The notes beneath the pieces were generated by a model. It saw only the letters and a program-made list of their open reading frames with translations, did no database searches and was not told the origin of the DNA. A program made the position numbers and the translations under genes. From NCBI GenBank assembly GCA_016292015.1, contig JAEEZY010000012.1, positions 62,001 through 126,000 on the forward strand: a stretch of DNA of 64,000 nucleotides, given 5' to 3'. Each line of letters opens with the position of its first letter. The first letter of the stretch is position 1. Shown one piece after another: positions 42,917-52,832 of the stretch. Source of the DNA: Bacteroidales bacterium. Lineage in GTDB: Bacteria > Bacteroidota > Bacteroidia > Bacteroidales > P3.

Positions 42917-43804
42917 GTGAATACCACAAGGCTTATATTTTCTACTAATCGGGTTTCAGACGTTGAGAGGTGTTTTTTGGATACCTTAAAGGAACTTTAT
43001 CCCGAAAAGGAGATTCGGTCGTTCTTCCTGATGCTCTGCGAGGCGTTTTTGGGGTGGGACAAGGTGGCTTATCTGCTGCATCGCTCCGAAACCATCAACC
43101 AGTCCGACTTGCTGCGGTTCCATTGGGCTTTGGACGACCTGAAACGTCATAGACCGATACAACACATAATCGGCCACACCGACTTCTGCGGCTGTAGGAT
43201 CGATGTCAACGAGAAGGTGCTGATACCGCGTCCTGAAACCGAGGAAATGGTGGAATATTTGGCGGCTACTGCCAATAGGTCGGCAACTAATGTTCTTGAC
43301 CTTTGTACGGGCAGCGGCTGTATTGCTATTGCCTTAAAAAAGCTCCTCCCAGGAAGCAATGTTGTGGCTGTGGATATTTCGGCCGATGCTTTGCGCATTG
43401 CTCAGGCCAATGCCGAAAAAAACTGTACTGGGGTGGAATTTGTTTTGGGCGATGTGCTGCAGGGGGCACCATTGCCAATATCCAGCGACGGATGGAATCT
43501 AATTGTCAGTAACCCTCCTTATATCACTTTGTCCGAGAAAGGGTCTATGTATCGCAACGTCTTGGACTATGAGCCGCAATTGGCGCTGTTTGTCCCCGAC
43601 AACGACCCTCTGCTCTTCTATCGTAAGATAACTGCTTTCGCCCAACAGAATTTGTCTCCCGATGGCCTGCTTGCAATGGAAATAAACGAGAGGTTCGGGC
43701 AGGAAACTCTGCAAATGCTCCGTGACTACGGGTTCACTGGCGAATTACACAAAGATTTCCGCGGCAAGGATCGCTTTATTACTGCCGTTCTTTCGAGTCG
43801 ATAA
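42917..43804 (+). CDS. prmC: Peptide chain release factor N5-glutamine methyltransferase
   Basis: PrmC methylates the glutamine of the GGQ motif in release factors. The 295-residue protein has an N-terminal helical domain (residues about 1-90) and a Rossmann-type methyltransferase domain with the SAM-binding LDLCTGSGCIAIALKK and the catalytic NPPYITLSEKGSM. It starts with GTG at 42917. The 3' end overlaps the convergent dtd gene by 26 bases. Confidence 0.94.
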   Translation: MNTTRLIFSTNRVSDVERCFLDTLKELYPEKEIRSFFLMLCEAFLGWDKVAYLLHRSETINQSDLLRFHWALDDLKRHRPIQHIIGHTDFCGCRIDVNEKVLIPRPETEEMVEYLAATANRSATNVLDLCTGSGCIAIALKKLLPGSNVVAVDISADALRIAQANAEKNCTGVEFVLGDVLQGAPLPISSDGWNLIVSNPPYITLSEKGSMYRNVLDYEPQLALFVPDNDPLLFYRKITAFAQQNLSPDGLLAMEINERFGQETLQMLRDYGFTGELHKDFRGKDRFITAVLSSR

Positions 43805-44234
43805 TAATTGTCACAGGACCGTCGTTGACCAGTGCCACCTGCATGTCGGCTCCGAAACGCCCGGTCTGTACGGTTTTGCCGTATATCTGTGACAGGAGGC
43901 TTACGAAGCGTTCGTAGAGTGGGATGGATATCTCGGGGCGGGCGGCTCGGATATAGCTGGGCCTGTTGCCTTTCTTTGTACTTGCCATTAGCGTGAACTG
44001 GCTCACCACCAGGATACCACCGTTGTTCAACGATGTTACAGGTAGGTTCATGACTCCATCATCGTCGTTGAAGAGACGCATGTTGACTATCTTACGGCAG
44101 AGCCATTCGATATCTTCATCACCGTCAGCCTCCTCTATGCCTACCAGCACCATCAGCCCTTCTCCTATTGAGGAGACCATCTCGCCGCCGATTGTGACGG
44201 AGGCTTCTTTCACTCGTTGGATAACTACTCTCAT
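43779..44234 (-). CDS. dtd: D-aminoacyl-tRNA deacylase
   Basis: The 151-residue enzyme removes D-amino acids mischarged on tRNA. Family motifs are MRVVIQRVKEASVTIGGE at the start, the catalytic SQFTLMASTKKGNRPSY, and the cross-subunit glycine-proline motif in LVNDGPVTIII. It overlaps the uvrD 3' end by four bases (the ATG of dtd overlaps the uvrD stop), so both are likely on one transcript. Confidence 0.95.
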   Translation of the reverse strand: MRVVIQRVKEASVTIGGEMVSSIGEGLMVLVGIEEADGDEDIEWLCRKIVNMRLFNDDDGVMNLPVTSLNNGGILVVSQFTLMASTKKGNRPSYIRAARPEISIPLYERFVSLLSQIYGKTVQTGRFGADMQVALVNDGPVTIIIDSKERQ

Positions 44235-46537
44235 TCCACTATTGTCAGTTTTGCAAACTTCAGCAGCAGCTGTTTCTGTCCGACTCCGTCGAAGAAGACT
44301 ATCGCTTTGCGGCTGTCCCCTTCACCTTCGACCGTCATCACCTTGCCTCTTCCAAACTTGCCATGCTCAACATTCATTCCCACCTGTATGCGGTTTATTT
44401 CGGCGGGAGTGTTGCCTGCGGTGGGCCCTTGCACCGATGACTGTCTCTTTCCGCTGGCAGCGGGTCGCTGGCTGGTGGTTGTCGGCTTGGGCTTTCCTGC
44501 GTTGAAGAAGGCACGTGGCAGTTGTCCAGGCTCCGGTAGCCGTTTCCTCTGCGAAGGCATCTCTATATACCGTTCGTCTATCTCTTCCACAAACCGGCTC
44601 AGTTCCTGATATGATTGCTGTCCATACTGGTATCTTGTCTGAGCATACGACAGCGTCAGCTGCTTTTCTGCCCTCGTCACCGCCACATAGAACAGCCTCC
44701 GTTCCTCCTCAAGATCTGGTCTCGACGAGAGTGACATTATTGATGGAAACAGGTTCTCTTCCATACCCACCACATAAACGTAAGGGAATTCCAGTCCTTT
44801 GGCCGCGTGAATCGTCATCATCGATACCTTGTTGGGGTTGTCCTTCTCTTTGTCCTCAGATGTGAGCAGCAACACCTGTTGCAGGAACAGGTCCAGAGTC
44901 TTGAACTCAGGGGATGTCTCTTCGTTTGTGTCTGGCGTAATCTCGTCTTCGCTGTCGCAGAACTCTTTGACAGCGTTCAGCAGCTCCTCAATGTTTTCAA
45001 TGCGGTTGGTGTTTTCGGGATCGTCGTCGTCAAGCAGGTGCTTCTGCAGCCCTGAAGCGGCAAGTACATGCCGGGCAAGATTGTAGGCATCAATGCTGTA
45101 CATCGACGACGTGAAGCGACTTATCATCGACACAAAGTCATCAATCTTGCGTTCGGTCGATACCATGATGCCTAGTCCAAAGTCTTTCAGGTTCTCCAAC
45201 ACAGTCCACACGCTCACCTCGTTGTCGTTGGCCGCTGTGATTATCTTGTCCATGGTTGTCTGTCCTATGCCGCGAGGAGGATAGTTTATGATGCGCGTCA
45301 GCGACTCGTTGTCGTGGTTGTTCACCACCAGTTTCATGTATGCCAGCACGTCCTTGATCTCTTTGCGTCCGTAGAACGAAAGTCCTTGATAGATTCTGTA
45401 TGGTATATTCATCTTCCGCAGAGCTTCCTCTATCGAGCGCGACTGTGCGTTTGTTCTGTATAATATGGCGAAGTCTTTGTATTCCAAGTCGTTTGCCAAT
45501 CGTTCGTTCTGTATCGAGTCGGCTACTTTATTTCCCTCGTCCCTCTCGTCGCTGGCCCTTATCAGTCTCAGTAGGTTGCCCTGCAGGTTGTCGGTCCATA
45601 TCTCTTTCTGTATCTGGTCTCGGTTGTTTGAGATAATCGAGTTGGCAGCGTTCACTATGTTCTGTGTTGAGCGGTAGTTCTGCTCCAGCTTGAACAGGTG
45701 CATGTTCGGGTAGTCGCGCTTGAAGTTGAAGATATTCTGTATGTTGGCTCCACGGAAGGCATAGATGCTTTGAGCATCGTCGCCCACTACGCAGATGTTT
45801 TCATATCTCGCTGCTAATTTCTTTACTATCAGGTATTGGCTATAGTTTGTGTCCTGATACTCGTCGACCAGTATATGATGAAACCTGTTCTGATACTTCA
45901 GCAGCACATCCGGAAAATCCCTCAGTAGCACGTTCATGTTGAACAGCAGGTCATCGAAGTCCATCGCCATAGAGTTTCTCAGTCGCTTGTTGTACATGCT
46001 GTATATTGTGGCAATCTCCGGTCTCTTGGCTGTAACGTCGGTCTGAATTATTTCAGGGTTGTTCGCATAGTCCTCTGGTCCTATCATGTTGCTTTTCGCC
46101 ATCGAGATACGGCTCAGCACATACCCCGGGCTGTAGCTTTTCGGATCAAGGTCCATCTGTTTAACGATACTCTTTATCATCGACTTAGAGTCATCGTTGT
46201 CATATATTGAGAAGCTCCGGATGTACCCCAGTTTGTCCGCATCAGCTCTCAGCACTTTTGCAAACACTGAATGGAACGTCCCCATCCATAGATTCTTTGC
46301 GCTGTTTCCCACAAGGCTTACGATTCGATCCTTCATCTCTTCAGCCGCTTTGTTTGTGAAGGTCAGTGCCAGTATGTTGAACGGATCGACACCCAGCTCT
46401 ATCAGGTGAGCTATGCGGTAGGTAAGTGTGCGAGTCTTTCCCGATCCTGCTCCCGCTATTATCATCATAGGTCCTTCAACGCATGCTGCAGCCTCGCGCT
46501 GCGCCTCGTTTAGTTGGTCTAACAATTTGTCGCTCAT
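44231..46537 (-). CDS. UvrD/PcrA-type DNA helicase
   Basis: The 768-residue superfamily 1 helicase carries the Walker A motif AGAGSGKTRTLTYRIA, motif II in VDEYQDTNYSQYL, motif III GDDAQSIYAFRGA, motif IV LEQNYRSTQNIV, and motifs V and VI in MTIHAAKGLEFPYVYVVGME and RRLFYVAVTRAEKQL. It unwinds DNA from 3' to 5' in excision repair and clears RNA polymerase and RecA. PcrA and UvrD cannot be separated on sequence alone. The C-terminal PcrA-type tail (NVEHGKFGRGKVMTVEGEG) is present. It probably heads an operon with dtd. Confidence 0.93.
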   Translation of the reverse strand: MSDKLLDQLNEAQREAAACVEGPMMIIAGAGSGKTRTLTYRIAHLIELGVDPFNILALTFTNKAAEEMKDRIVSLVGNSAKNLWMGTFHSVFAKVLRADADKLGYIRSFSIYDNDDSKSMIKSIVKQMDLDPKSYSPGYVLSRISMAKSNMIGPEDYANNPEIIQTDVTAKRPEIATIYSMYNKRLRNSMAMDFDDLLFNMNVLLRDFPDVLLKYQNRFHHILVDEYQDTNYSQYLIVKKLAARYENICVVGDDAQSIYAFRGANIQNIFNFKRDYPNMHLFKLEQNYRSTQNIVNAANSIISNNRDQIQKEIWTDNLQGNLLRLIRASDERDEGNKVADSIQNERLANDLEYKDFAILYRTNAQSRSIEEALRKMNIPYRIYQGLSFYGRKEIKDVLAYMKLVVNNHDNESLTRIINYPPRGIGQTTMDKIITAANDNEVSVWTVLENLKDFGLGIMVSTERKIDDFVSMISRFTSSMYSIDAYNLARHVLAASGLQKHLLDDDDPENTNRIENIEELLNAVKEFCDSEDEITPDTNEETSPEFKTLDLFLQQVLLLTSEDKEKDNPNKVSMMTIHAAKGLEFPYVYVVGMEENLFPSIMSLSSRPDLEEERRLFYVAVTRAEKQLTLSYAQTRYQYGQQSYQELSRFVEEIDERYIEMPSQRKRLPEPGQLPRAFFNAGKPKPTTTSQRPAASGKRQSSVQGPTAGNTPAEINRIQVGMNVEHGKFGRGKVMTVEGEGDSRKAIVFFDGVGQKQLLLKFAKLTIVE

Positions 46538-46550
46538 ATTTTTTCTTGTT

Positions 46551-47150
46551 CTATATCATTTCTATACTTACAGTCCGCAGGTTCTCAAACGCTTTCCTTA
46601 CTCGCTCGCTGTTCCCTTGCCTCACAGCGAACTCTATGCTGCACTCCATTTCGAACAACTGCTTCTTCAGTGTAAGACCATAGTCTTTAACTATCTTCAT
46701 CACATCGTTCATCTGCTCGTATTTGAACTTTACCTCGTATAGGTCGTCCACTGTCCGCTCCTCCACCGTCGCAGCCTCTAATGCTTCACGAGCTGCCGTT
46801 TTGTAGGCGTTTGCCAGCCCCGATGTGCCCAGCAACACTCCACCGAAATATCTCACCACCACCACCAGCACATCCGTCACATCCACAGACAGCAGTTGCC
46901 CATATATAGGTTTTCCTCCTGTTCCTGACGGTTCTCCGTCGTCGTTCATCCGGGTCGCTGTGCGTTTTGCACCCAGAGAATAGGCATAGCAGTGGTGTCT
47001 TGCGTCGTAGTATTTCTTCCTAAGTTCTCCAAGCCTCAACTTCACCTCCTCCTCGTTCTCTACATGGTACGCAAATGCCAAGAACTTGCTACCCTTCTCT
47101 TTGTATAGTCCCTCCGAGCTCCCTGCTATGGTCTTGTATGTGTCCTCCAT
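46551..47150 (-). CDS. YigZ/IMPACT-family protein
   Basis: The 199-residue protein has the YigZ signature: KGSKFLAFAYHVENEEEV near the N-terminus, ARHHCYAYSLG, and DDGEPSGTGGKPIYGQL, then VVVRYFGGVLLGTSGLANAY. A C-terminal ferredoxin-like DUF1949 domain follows (KFKYEQMNDVMKIVKDYG). Eukaryotic IMPACT proteins affect translation control; the bacterial job is not established. It is 13 bases upstream of uvrD, so probably on the same transcript. Confidence 0.88.
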   Translation of the reverse strand: MEDTYKTIAGSSEGLYKEKGSKFLAFAYHVENEEEVKLRLGELRKKYYDARHHCYAYSLGAKRTATRMNDDGEPSGTGGKPIYGQLLSVDVTDVLVVVVRYFGGVLLGTSGLANAYKTAAREALEAATVEERTVDDLYEVKFKYEQMNDVMKIVKDYGLTLKKQLFEMECSIEFAVRQGNSERVRKAFENLRTVSIEMI

Positions 47151-47546
47151 ATTACAACTTCGTGAGTCTTACTTGTTTAGTCTTGCCCTCGCTATAAATG
47201 TGTTTGTACAAAGATACCAAGATTTCCCCTTCCCTCTCTTACTTTTTTTCAACACCCAAGTCCAATCAATACGTAACTCACAACGCCATGCCAGGACAAA
47301 GTCACGCACCAGGTGAATTATGGGTTCAGTGCAGTATTAAGCATCGCGAAGAATTGAGGAGCATCGGTTGTGATGTAAGGTATTCATATACGATTCGGGC
47401 AGATATAATATGAAAGACATCTCTGAAAACCAGGGATGGTAGTGTGTGGGAAATGGGATAAATGGACGAAAACAATAATTGGTCTTTTTATTTTATGTAA
47501 TTTTGCATGTCAAAAAAACAATAAAAGCAATCAATCGAATCCACCT
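47151..47546. other. Spacer between yigZ and manA with divergent promoter elements
   Basis: A minus-strand TATCTTTG lies at 47216-47209, 60 bases before the yigZ start. A plus-strand TAATTTTG lies at 47498-47505, 42 bases before the manA start. An open frame at 47288-47413 (MPGQSHAPGELWVQC, then IKHREELRSIGCDV) is short but protein-like; I cannot confirm it as a gene. Confidence 0.5.
47498..47505 (+). promoter_or_regulatory. Probable manA promoter, -7 element
   Basis: TAATTTTG matches TAnnTTTG and lies 42 bases before the ATG at 47547. It supports that start over an in-frame upstream one at 47436. The -33 element is not clear. Confidence 0.5.
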
Positions 47547-48581
47547 ATGCTCTATCCTCTCAAATTCCTCCCGCTCTACAAGAAAAAAGTTTGGGGCGGC
47601 AATAAAATAGCCTCACTGGGCTTCGACTATACACCGCTCGAAAACTGTGGCGAGATGTGGGTACTGTCAGGGTTGAAAGACAACGAGTCTGTAGTCGCCA
47701 ACGGCCCATTGGCAGAGAACAACCTGGCCGAGCTGCTGGAGATATATATGGGCGACCTTATCGGCGAGAAAAACTATGAGCACTATGGTGACGAATTTCC
47801 TCTTCTGATAAAGGTGATAGACGCCTGCGACAAGCTTTCGATACAGGTGCATCCCGACGACGAGTTGGCACAGGAGAGAGGCATGACTGGAGGGAAGAGC
47901 GAGATGTGGTATGTGATGGAAGCAGAGGAAGGGGCTGAGATCATCGACGGCTTCGACGAGGTGGTGCCGAAAGAGATGATTGCCGAATATGCGGCATCGG
48001 GCCATCTGGAAAAGAAGTTGCATGTAGAACACCCGCAGAACGGTGATGTGTACTACCTCCCCGCCGGTCGGGTGCATGCCTTGGGCAAGGGGCTCCTCAT
48101 TGCCGAGATACAGCAGTCGTCGGATTGCACATACCGGCTCTATGACTATAACCGACCTGACAAAGACGGGAAGCTGAGAGGGCTGCATGTAAGCGAAGCT
48201 CTCGACGCAATAGACTACAGCGTGGTGAAAGAGCCACGAACGGCATACGAATACCGCAAGAACGAGACGGTGGAGATAGTGAACACACCCTTTTTCGTCA
48301 CCAACCTCATATCACTGGACAAACCGATGCGTAAGGATTTCTCGAAGCTCGATTCGTTTGTGGTGTATATGTGTGTCGAAGGGATAGCGGCGGTGAGGAC
48401 TATGGACACGATAGAGCCGATGCATGCCGGTGAGTGTGTGATGGTGCCGGCTGTGGCAGAGACGGTGGAACTGTTTTCCCAAGGACAAGCAAAACTGCTC
48501 GAAGTCTATATCGATGCGGAACAGTACAGTGGCCCCAACCGTAGTGAAGAGCGCGACTGGGTGGCGCAGTTTGTGGGGTGA
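47547..48581 (+). CDS. manA: Class I mannose-6-phosphate isomerase
   Basis: From the ATG at 47547 the product is 344 residues. It has the cupin fold and metal-binding motifs of type I phosphomannose isomerases: MLYPLKFLPLYKKKVWGGN, IKVIDACDKLSIQVHPDDE, KSEMWYVMEAEEGAEI and YYLPAGRVHALGKGLLIAEI. It interconverts mannose 6-phosphate and fructose 6-phosphate. An in-frame ATG at 47436 would add a hydrophobic stretch ending FACQKN that reads like chance and lies across the predicted promoter. An ABC transporter gene follows. Confidence 0.92.
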   Translation: MLYPLKFLPLYKKKVWGGNKIASLGFDYTPLENCGEMWVLSGLKDNESVVANGPLAENNLAELLEIYMGDLIGEKNYEHYGDEFPLLIKVIDACDKLSIQVHPDDELAQERGMTGGKSEMWYVMEAEEGAEIIDGFDEVVPKEMIAEYAASGHLEKKLHVEHPQNGDVYYLPAGRVHALGKGLLIAEIQQSSDCTYRLYDYNRPDKDGKLRGLHVSEALDAIDYSVVKEPRTAYEYRKNETVEIVNTPFFVTNLISLDKPMRKDFSKLDSFVVYMCVEGIAAVRTMDTIEPMHAGECVMVPAVAETVELFSQGQAKLLEVYIDAEQYSGPNRSEERDWVAQFVG

Positions 48582-48625
48582 TAGATAAAAGGTTCGTTTT
48601 GCTTGGAAGGTTAAGATTTTAAAAG

Positions 48626-50440
48626 GTGACGGGTGGGGATACAAATGCCAAGTTTGGTATCGGTGCTTTGCTGCGAAAGCTGATGCCTTTCGTATTGCCC
48701 TACCGTTGGCTGTTGATAGTTACTTTGGTGCTGACCTTCGCTGGCTCGCTTATGGCGCAGGTCAACGCTGTGGTGCTGGACAGGGCGGTGGATGCCATCA
48801 ACGTGATGATGCATCGGGAGTCGTTCGAGTGGAGCGAGGCGGCGAGACTGCTGGTGCTGGTCAGCGTCATATTGCTCGGGAAAGAGCTGCTGGCTGCGGT
48901 GATAACCTTCGGACAGAGAATATTCGGTGAGAAGATACGCATCAACGTGAGCAGGGACCTCTCGTTGCAAGTGGTGGACAGGATACTGACCTTCCGTGTG
49001 GCTTATTTCGGAGGAGAGGGCAACGAGCCAGGCAAATTGCAGACAAGGATAGACCGAGGGGTGATGAGCCTAAGCAATACGGTAAAAAACTTTTTTATTG
49101 ACATACTGCCGCTCTTCACCAGCGCAGTGATGGCGTTGGGGTTGATGTTCGCCGCCAACGTGTATGTGGGGCTGGTGGCGCTGGCTGTGATACCGGTCTA
49201 CTTCGTCATAACCGCCCGGCAGGGGACGAGGATGAAAGGATGGCGACGACGGGTGTTCGGTACGCACCAGGCGTTGAACCACGGCATAATGAACATACTG
49301 GAGAGCATAACGGTTATAAAATCATTCAACCGCGAACGGGTGGAGGCCGACAAGCAGGCTAAACTACAGAACGACTCGACCGACCAACAGATGCAGACCC
49401 GAAGGATATCCTTTTTGTTCGAAGGATTAAAAACCTTCGTGGAGCAGATAGGCACGGTGCTGATAATCATACTTACCGCATACCTGGTGCTCATCGACTA
49501 TCCGGGCATGACTATAGGTAAGATCATGTACCACGTGCTGCTTTTCAGCAATGTCAGCGCTCCGATACGTCAGCTGCATCGTATTTATGACGACCTGAAC
49601 GACGCACTCATCTATGCCGAAGGGTTCTTCGGAATACTGGACAACGACGAGGAGGTGGAGGTGTCGGGCAACCACAAGCCGGAGGCTGTAAGGGGAGACT
49701 TCAACCTGAGGAACGTGGAGTTTACCTATGGTAACGGTACCCACGCCATACGGGACCTCACGATGCACATAGAGGCGGGGAAGACGACGGCTCTGGTGGG
49801 GTTGAGCGGAGCGGGAAAGAGCACGATAGTGAACCTCCTGGATAAATTCTACTCACCCGACGAAGGGAGTATCACCCTCGATGGAGTGCCACTGGGAGAG
49901 TGGGATACCGAATTCCTGAGAGACAACATAGGGCTGGTGTTGCAGAAGAACCATATCTTCAGCGGCACCATAGAAGAGAACATAAGGTATGGAAGCCCGA
50001 AGGCGACGAGAGAGCAGGTGGAAGAGGCGGTGAAGAAAGCTTATATCTACGAGCAGATAGAGGCGTTGCCAGACGGGTTTGAGAGTAACGCACTACAGCT
50101 CAGCGGAGGACAGCAGCAGAGGATAGCGATAGCGCGCATGTTTCTCAAGAACCCGCCCATCATCTTCCTCGACGAGCCTACCGCCAGCCTTGACGCTATC
50201 GCCACCGAGCAGATAAAGAACTCGATAGATGCGATAAAGGAAGGACGGACGGTGATAGTGATAAGCCACAATATAGGACAAATAATCGACGCAGATTATA
50301 TCTACGTGCTCGATACTGGTCATGTTGCGCAACACGGAACACCCGACGAGGTGTACAAGCAAGGAGGATTATATAAGGATATCTTCGACGCCTCAGCTCG
50401 AAGCATGAATGCCGACAAGATTGCTGCGACGCTGTCGTGA
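48626..50440 (+). CDS. ABC exporter, fused membrane and ATPase domains
   Basis: The 604-residue half transporter has six membrane helices (about residues 25-310) and an ATPase domain (about 355-604). Walker A is LSGAGKSTIVNLLDKF (near residue 391), the signature is LSGGQQQRIAIARM (near 491), and Walker B is PPIIFLDEPTASLDAIA. It exports lipid, drug or peptide as a homodimer; the substrate is unknown. The start is GTG at 48626, since a stop lies just upstream; residue M19 (MPFVLPYRW) is an alternative. A degenerate GTTCGTTTTGC repeat piece precedes the start. Confidence 0.9.
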   Translation: MTGGDTNAKFGIGALLRKLMPFVLPYRWLLIVTLVLTFAGSLMAQVNAVVLDRAVDAINVMMHRESFEWSEAARLLVLVSVILLGKELLAAVITFGQRIFGEKIRINVSRDLSLQVVDRILTFRVAYFGGEGNEPGKLQTRIDRGVMSLSNTVKNFFIDILPLFTSAVMALGLMFAANVYVGLVALAVIPVYFVITARQGTRMKGWRRRVFGTHQALNHGIMNILESITVIKSFNRERVEADKQAKLQNDSTDQQMQTRRISFLFEGLKTFVEQIGTVLIIILTAYLVLIDYPGMTIGKIMYHVLLFSNVSAPIRQLHRIYDDLNDALIYAEGFFGILDNDEEVEVSGNHKPEAVRGDFNLRNVEFTYGNGTHAIRDLTMHIEAGKTTALVGLSGAGKSTIVNLLDKFYSPDEGSITLDGVPLGEWDTEFLRDNIGLVLQKNHIFSGTIEENIRYGSPKATREQVEEAVKKAYIYEQIEALPDGFESNALQLSGGQQQRIAIARMFLKNPPIIFLDEPTASLDAIATEQIKNSIDAIKEGRTVIVISHNIGQIIDADYIYVLDTGHVAQHGTPDEVYKQGGLYKDIFDASARSMNADKIAATLS

Positions 50441-50442
50441 GC

Positions 50443-52812
50443 TTATAATCCCAATCTTATTACGCTTCGATCTGTCTCCGACTTCACCTCTCCTTTTTTC
50501 TGTTTGAAGGAGTTGAAGTTATAGCTCAACCCTACCCAGAGCATTCTGCTTTTGTGTATGCTGCTGTTCGTCAGGTCGAACACACCTCCCTCAGTATGCA
50601 CCTCCCACTTGTAGGTGTTCAGCATATCGGTCAAAAGCAGTGAGGCGGTCAGAGCCCCTTTCAGGAACGACTGCCGTATGCCGATGTTCATATAGTGTGT
50701 CAGAGAGGTGGTGAGCTGTGGGAAATACTGCGGAGTGGTGAGGAAATACTGCAACTGTATGTCCATGCCTTTGATGGGCATGAAGTCGAGCAGGATGTTG
50801 CTGTTGTTGGTCCATCCGCGGTTGTCCACCCTCACCTGCCCGTATGTGCCTTTTGTCTCGACGAAGTAGGTGTTGGAACTCAAGCTTGCTGTCATCCACT
50901 TGGCCGGCCTCACTTTGAGTGTCACGTCGCATCCTGTCCTCATGTCCGAGCTGCCGTTGATGTAGGTGGTAACAAGACGGCTGCCAGATATACTGGTTAT
51001 CTGCGAGATATAGTTTCTGCTATAGCTCAGATACAGGTCGGCGAAGAGGTTGACGTACTTCGAGTTGAGCGAGTAAGAGAGGTCCAGCTTCGATGTCTTT
51101 TCGGGCTTCAGCCGCATGTTCCCCTGCTCGAAAGTGTTGGCATCCACCATACTCATATAAGGGTTGAGCTGCGGGTAGGTCGGCCTTCCCACTCGTCTTG
51201 AGAAAGCAAGCGACAACCGCTGCCGTTGTGTGATGTCGTAGGTGGCCGAAAAGGTGGGAGCCAGGAAGAAATCGTATGTTGCGGTATCAACCTTCTCCCT
51301 CTCGCTGTGAAGCAGCACCACGCTCCCCTCACCGCGAAGTCCCGCCTTGTAGCTGAACGGCCCTATGGGTTTCGACGTGAACATAACATAAAGGGCTGGT
51401 ATATACTCCTGGTGTACGAGGTCGTTGCTCAGCTGCCCAGAATACTGCCAGTCACCGCTGACCATCGAGTAGAACTGGTGGTATATGTCGTTTCTGCGGT
51501 AGGTCATCTTGGCTCCGTAGGCGAACCTTCCCACCTTGATCTTGTGGTGGAAATCGCCTTGCAGAGAGGCTATAAGAGGGCTGCCGCCCGAGTTGGACTT
51601 GCCCACCGGCGAGCCTTCGAGATAGTAGTACGACGGACGATGGCCCCAAATCTTCGAGAGAGACGCCCTAAGTGAGAAATCCGACACTTCGGGTTTCATC
51701 ACGTGGCTGTAACCCACAGAGGCGTCGATGTTCTCGCGGTTCCACGAGATGTCGCTATTGCGGCTCTCGTCCGTCTGCACACCATTCCTGATAATGCTGT
51801 TTTCGAGCTCCTGCCGTATGTTAAGTCGTGGTATGATGCATTTCAGGTCCACGTTCAGGGTATTACGTTTGTCAATCCTGAAGTCCGCCCCCAATCCTAT
51901 GTTGTTGTTAAAAGTGTAGCGGTTCGAGCGGAACTGCTGGTGCGTCGAGCTGCTGTCCACCACTCGGTCGAGAGTTCCCTTCACGATGTCGTCCTCATAC
52001 TTGCCCGAATAGTTGAATCTGTACGACGCCTTGGCTGTGTTGTAGGCAAGAGCCGCACTCACGTTGGCAAAATGGTTGAATCCGTAGTTGGCCGAGAAGG
52101 CTCCGCTCAATCCATCCGCCCGCTCTTTCGTCGACACTATGTTGATGATGCCACCTGTCCCTTCGGCATCGTATGAAGCGTCAGGATTGGTGACTATATC
52201 TATGCTTTTGACGCTCGACGACGGTATTGCGTTCAGATCCGATACCGTCGTAGGCACACCGTCGAGAAGGATGAGCACGTTGCGGTTTCCACGTATGGAT
52301 ATCGAGCCGTCGCCCTCGAACGTAACTGACGAGGCGTTGCGCAGTATGTCCGACACATTACCTGTGGCAGCAGCCGTCGCCGAGGTTTTGATTGTGGTGT
52401 GTTCCACCGTCGCCCGCTTGTCGACCTCCTCAGCCGTCACCACCGCCTCTTTCAGCATCGTAGGCGACTCCTCCAGTACCACCATGCCGAGTTCTACCTT
52501 CTGCTTTGTAGCGTTAAGGGATGACCTGAACTTTGCAAAACCCAACAGCTCGATAGTAAGGGTATAGGGTATCGATCTTTGTGCCACCTTGCAGACAAAG
52601 CGTCCGTCGGCGTCGCTGAGTGCGCCCGACACCACCTTGCCCGTGCTGTCGGTCACCGCTACTGCGGCAAACTCCACAGCCTTATGCTCGCTGTCGACCA
52701 CCCGTCCCGTCACAACACAATTCCGCTCCTGAGCGGCCGCGTCTATGATGTTGCCAATAAGCACAAACATCACGATTACTACAAATCCCAAAATCTTATT
52801 GAAACGAACCAT
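50443..52812 (-). CDS. Outer-membrane beta-barrel protein, TonB-dependent receptor-like
   Basis: The 789-residue protein has a signal peptide (to about IDAAAQERNC). Then come a carboxypeptidase-like regulatory domain (about 30-110, VTGRVVDSEHKAVEFAAVAV), a plug domain (about 120-220, VSDILRNASSVTFEGDG, then DGVPTTVSDLNAI) and a large beta-barrel rich in aromatic-ended strands to the C-terminus (LWVGLSYNFNSFKQKKG). This is the outer-membrane beta-barrel family found widely in Bacteroidetes; ligand unknown. It is convergent with the ABC exporter, with two bases between them. Confidence 0.88.
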   Translation of the reverse strand: MVRFNKILGFVVIVMFVLIGNIIDAAAQERNCVVTGRVVDSEHKAVEFAAVAVTDSTGKVVSGALSDADGRFVCKVAQRSIPYTLTIELLGFAKFRSSLNATKQKVELGMVVLEESPTMLKEAVVTAEEVDKRATVEHTTIKTSATAAATGNVSDILRNASSVTFEGDGSISIRGNRNVLILLDGVPTTVSDLNAIPSSSVKSIDIVTNPDASYDAEGTGGIINIVSTKERADGLSGAFSANYGFNHFANVSAALAYNTAKASYRFNYSGKYEDDIVKGTLDRVVDSSSTHQQFRSNRYTFNNNIGLGADFRIDKRNTLNVDLKCIIPRLNIRQELENSIIRNGVQTDESRNSDISWNRENIDASVGYSHVMKPEVSDFSLRASLSKIWGHRPSYYYLEGSPVGKSNSGGSPLIASLQGDFHHKIKVGRFAYGAKMTYRRNDIYHQFYSMVSGDWQYSGQLSNDLVHQEYIPALYVMFTSKPIGPFSYKAGLRGEGSVVLLHSEREKVDTATYDFFLAPTFSATYDITQRQRLSLAFSRRVGRPTYPQLNPYMSMVDANTFEQGNMRLKPEKTSKLDLSYSLNSKYVNLFADLYLSYSRNYISQITSISGSRLVTTYINGSSDMRTGCDVTLKVRPAKWMTASLSSNTYFVETKGTYGQVRVDNRGWTNNSNILLDFMPIKGMDIQLQYFLTTPQYFPQLTTSLTHYMNIGIRQSFLKGALTASLLLTDMLNTYKWEVHTEGGVFDLTNSSIHKSRMLWVGLSYNFNSFKQKKGEVKSETDRSVIRLGL

Positions 52813-52832
52813 AGAGGCATGCTATAAAAAAA

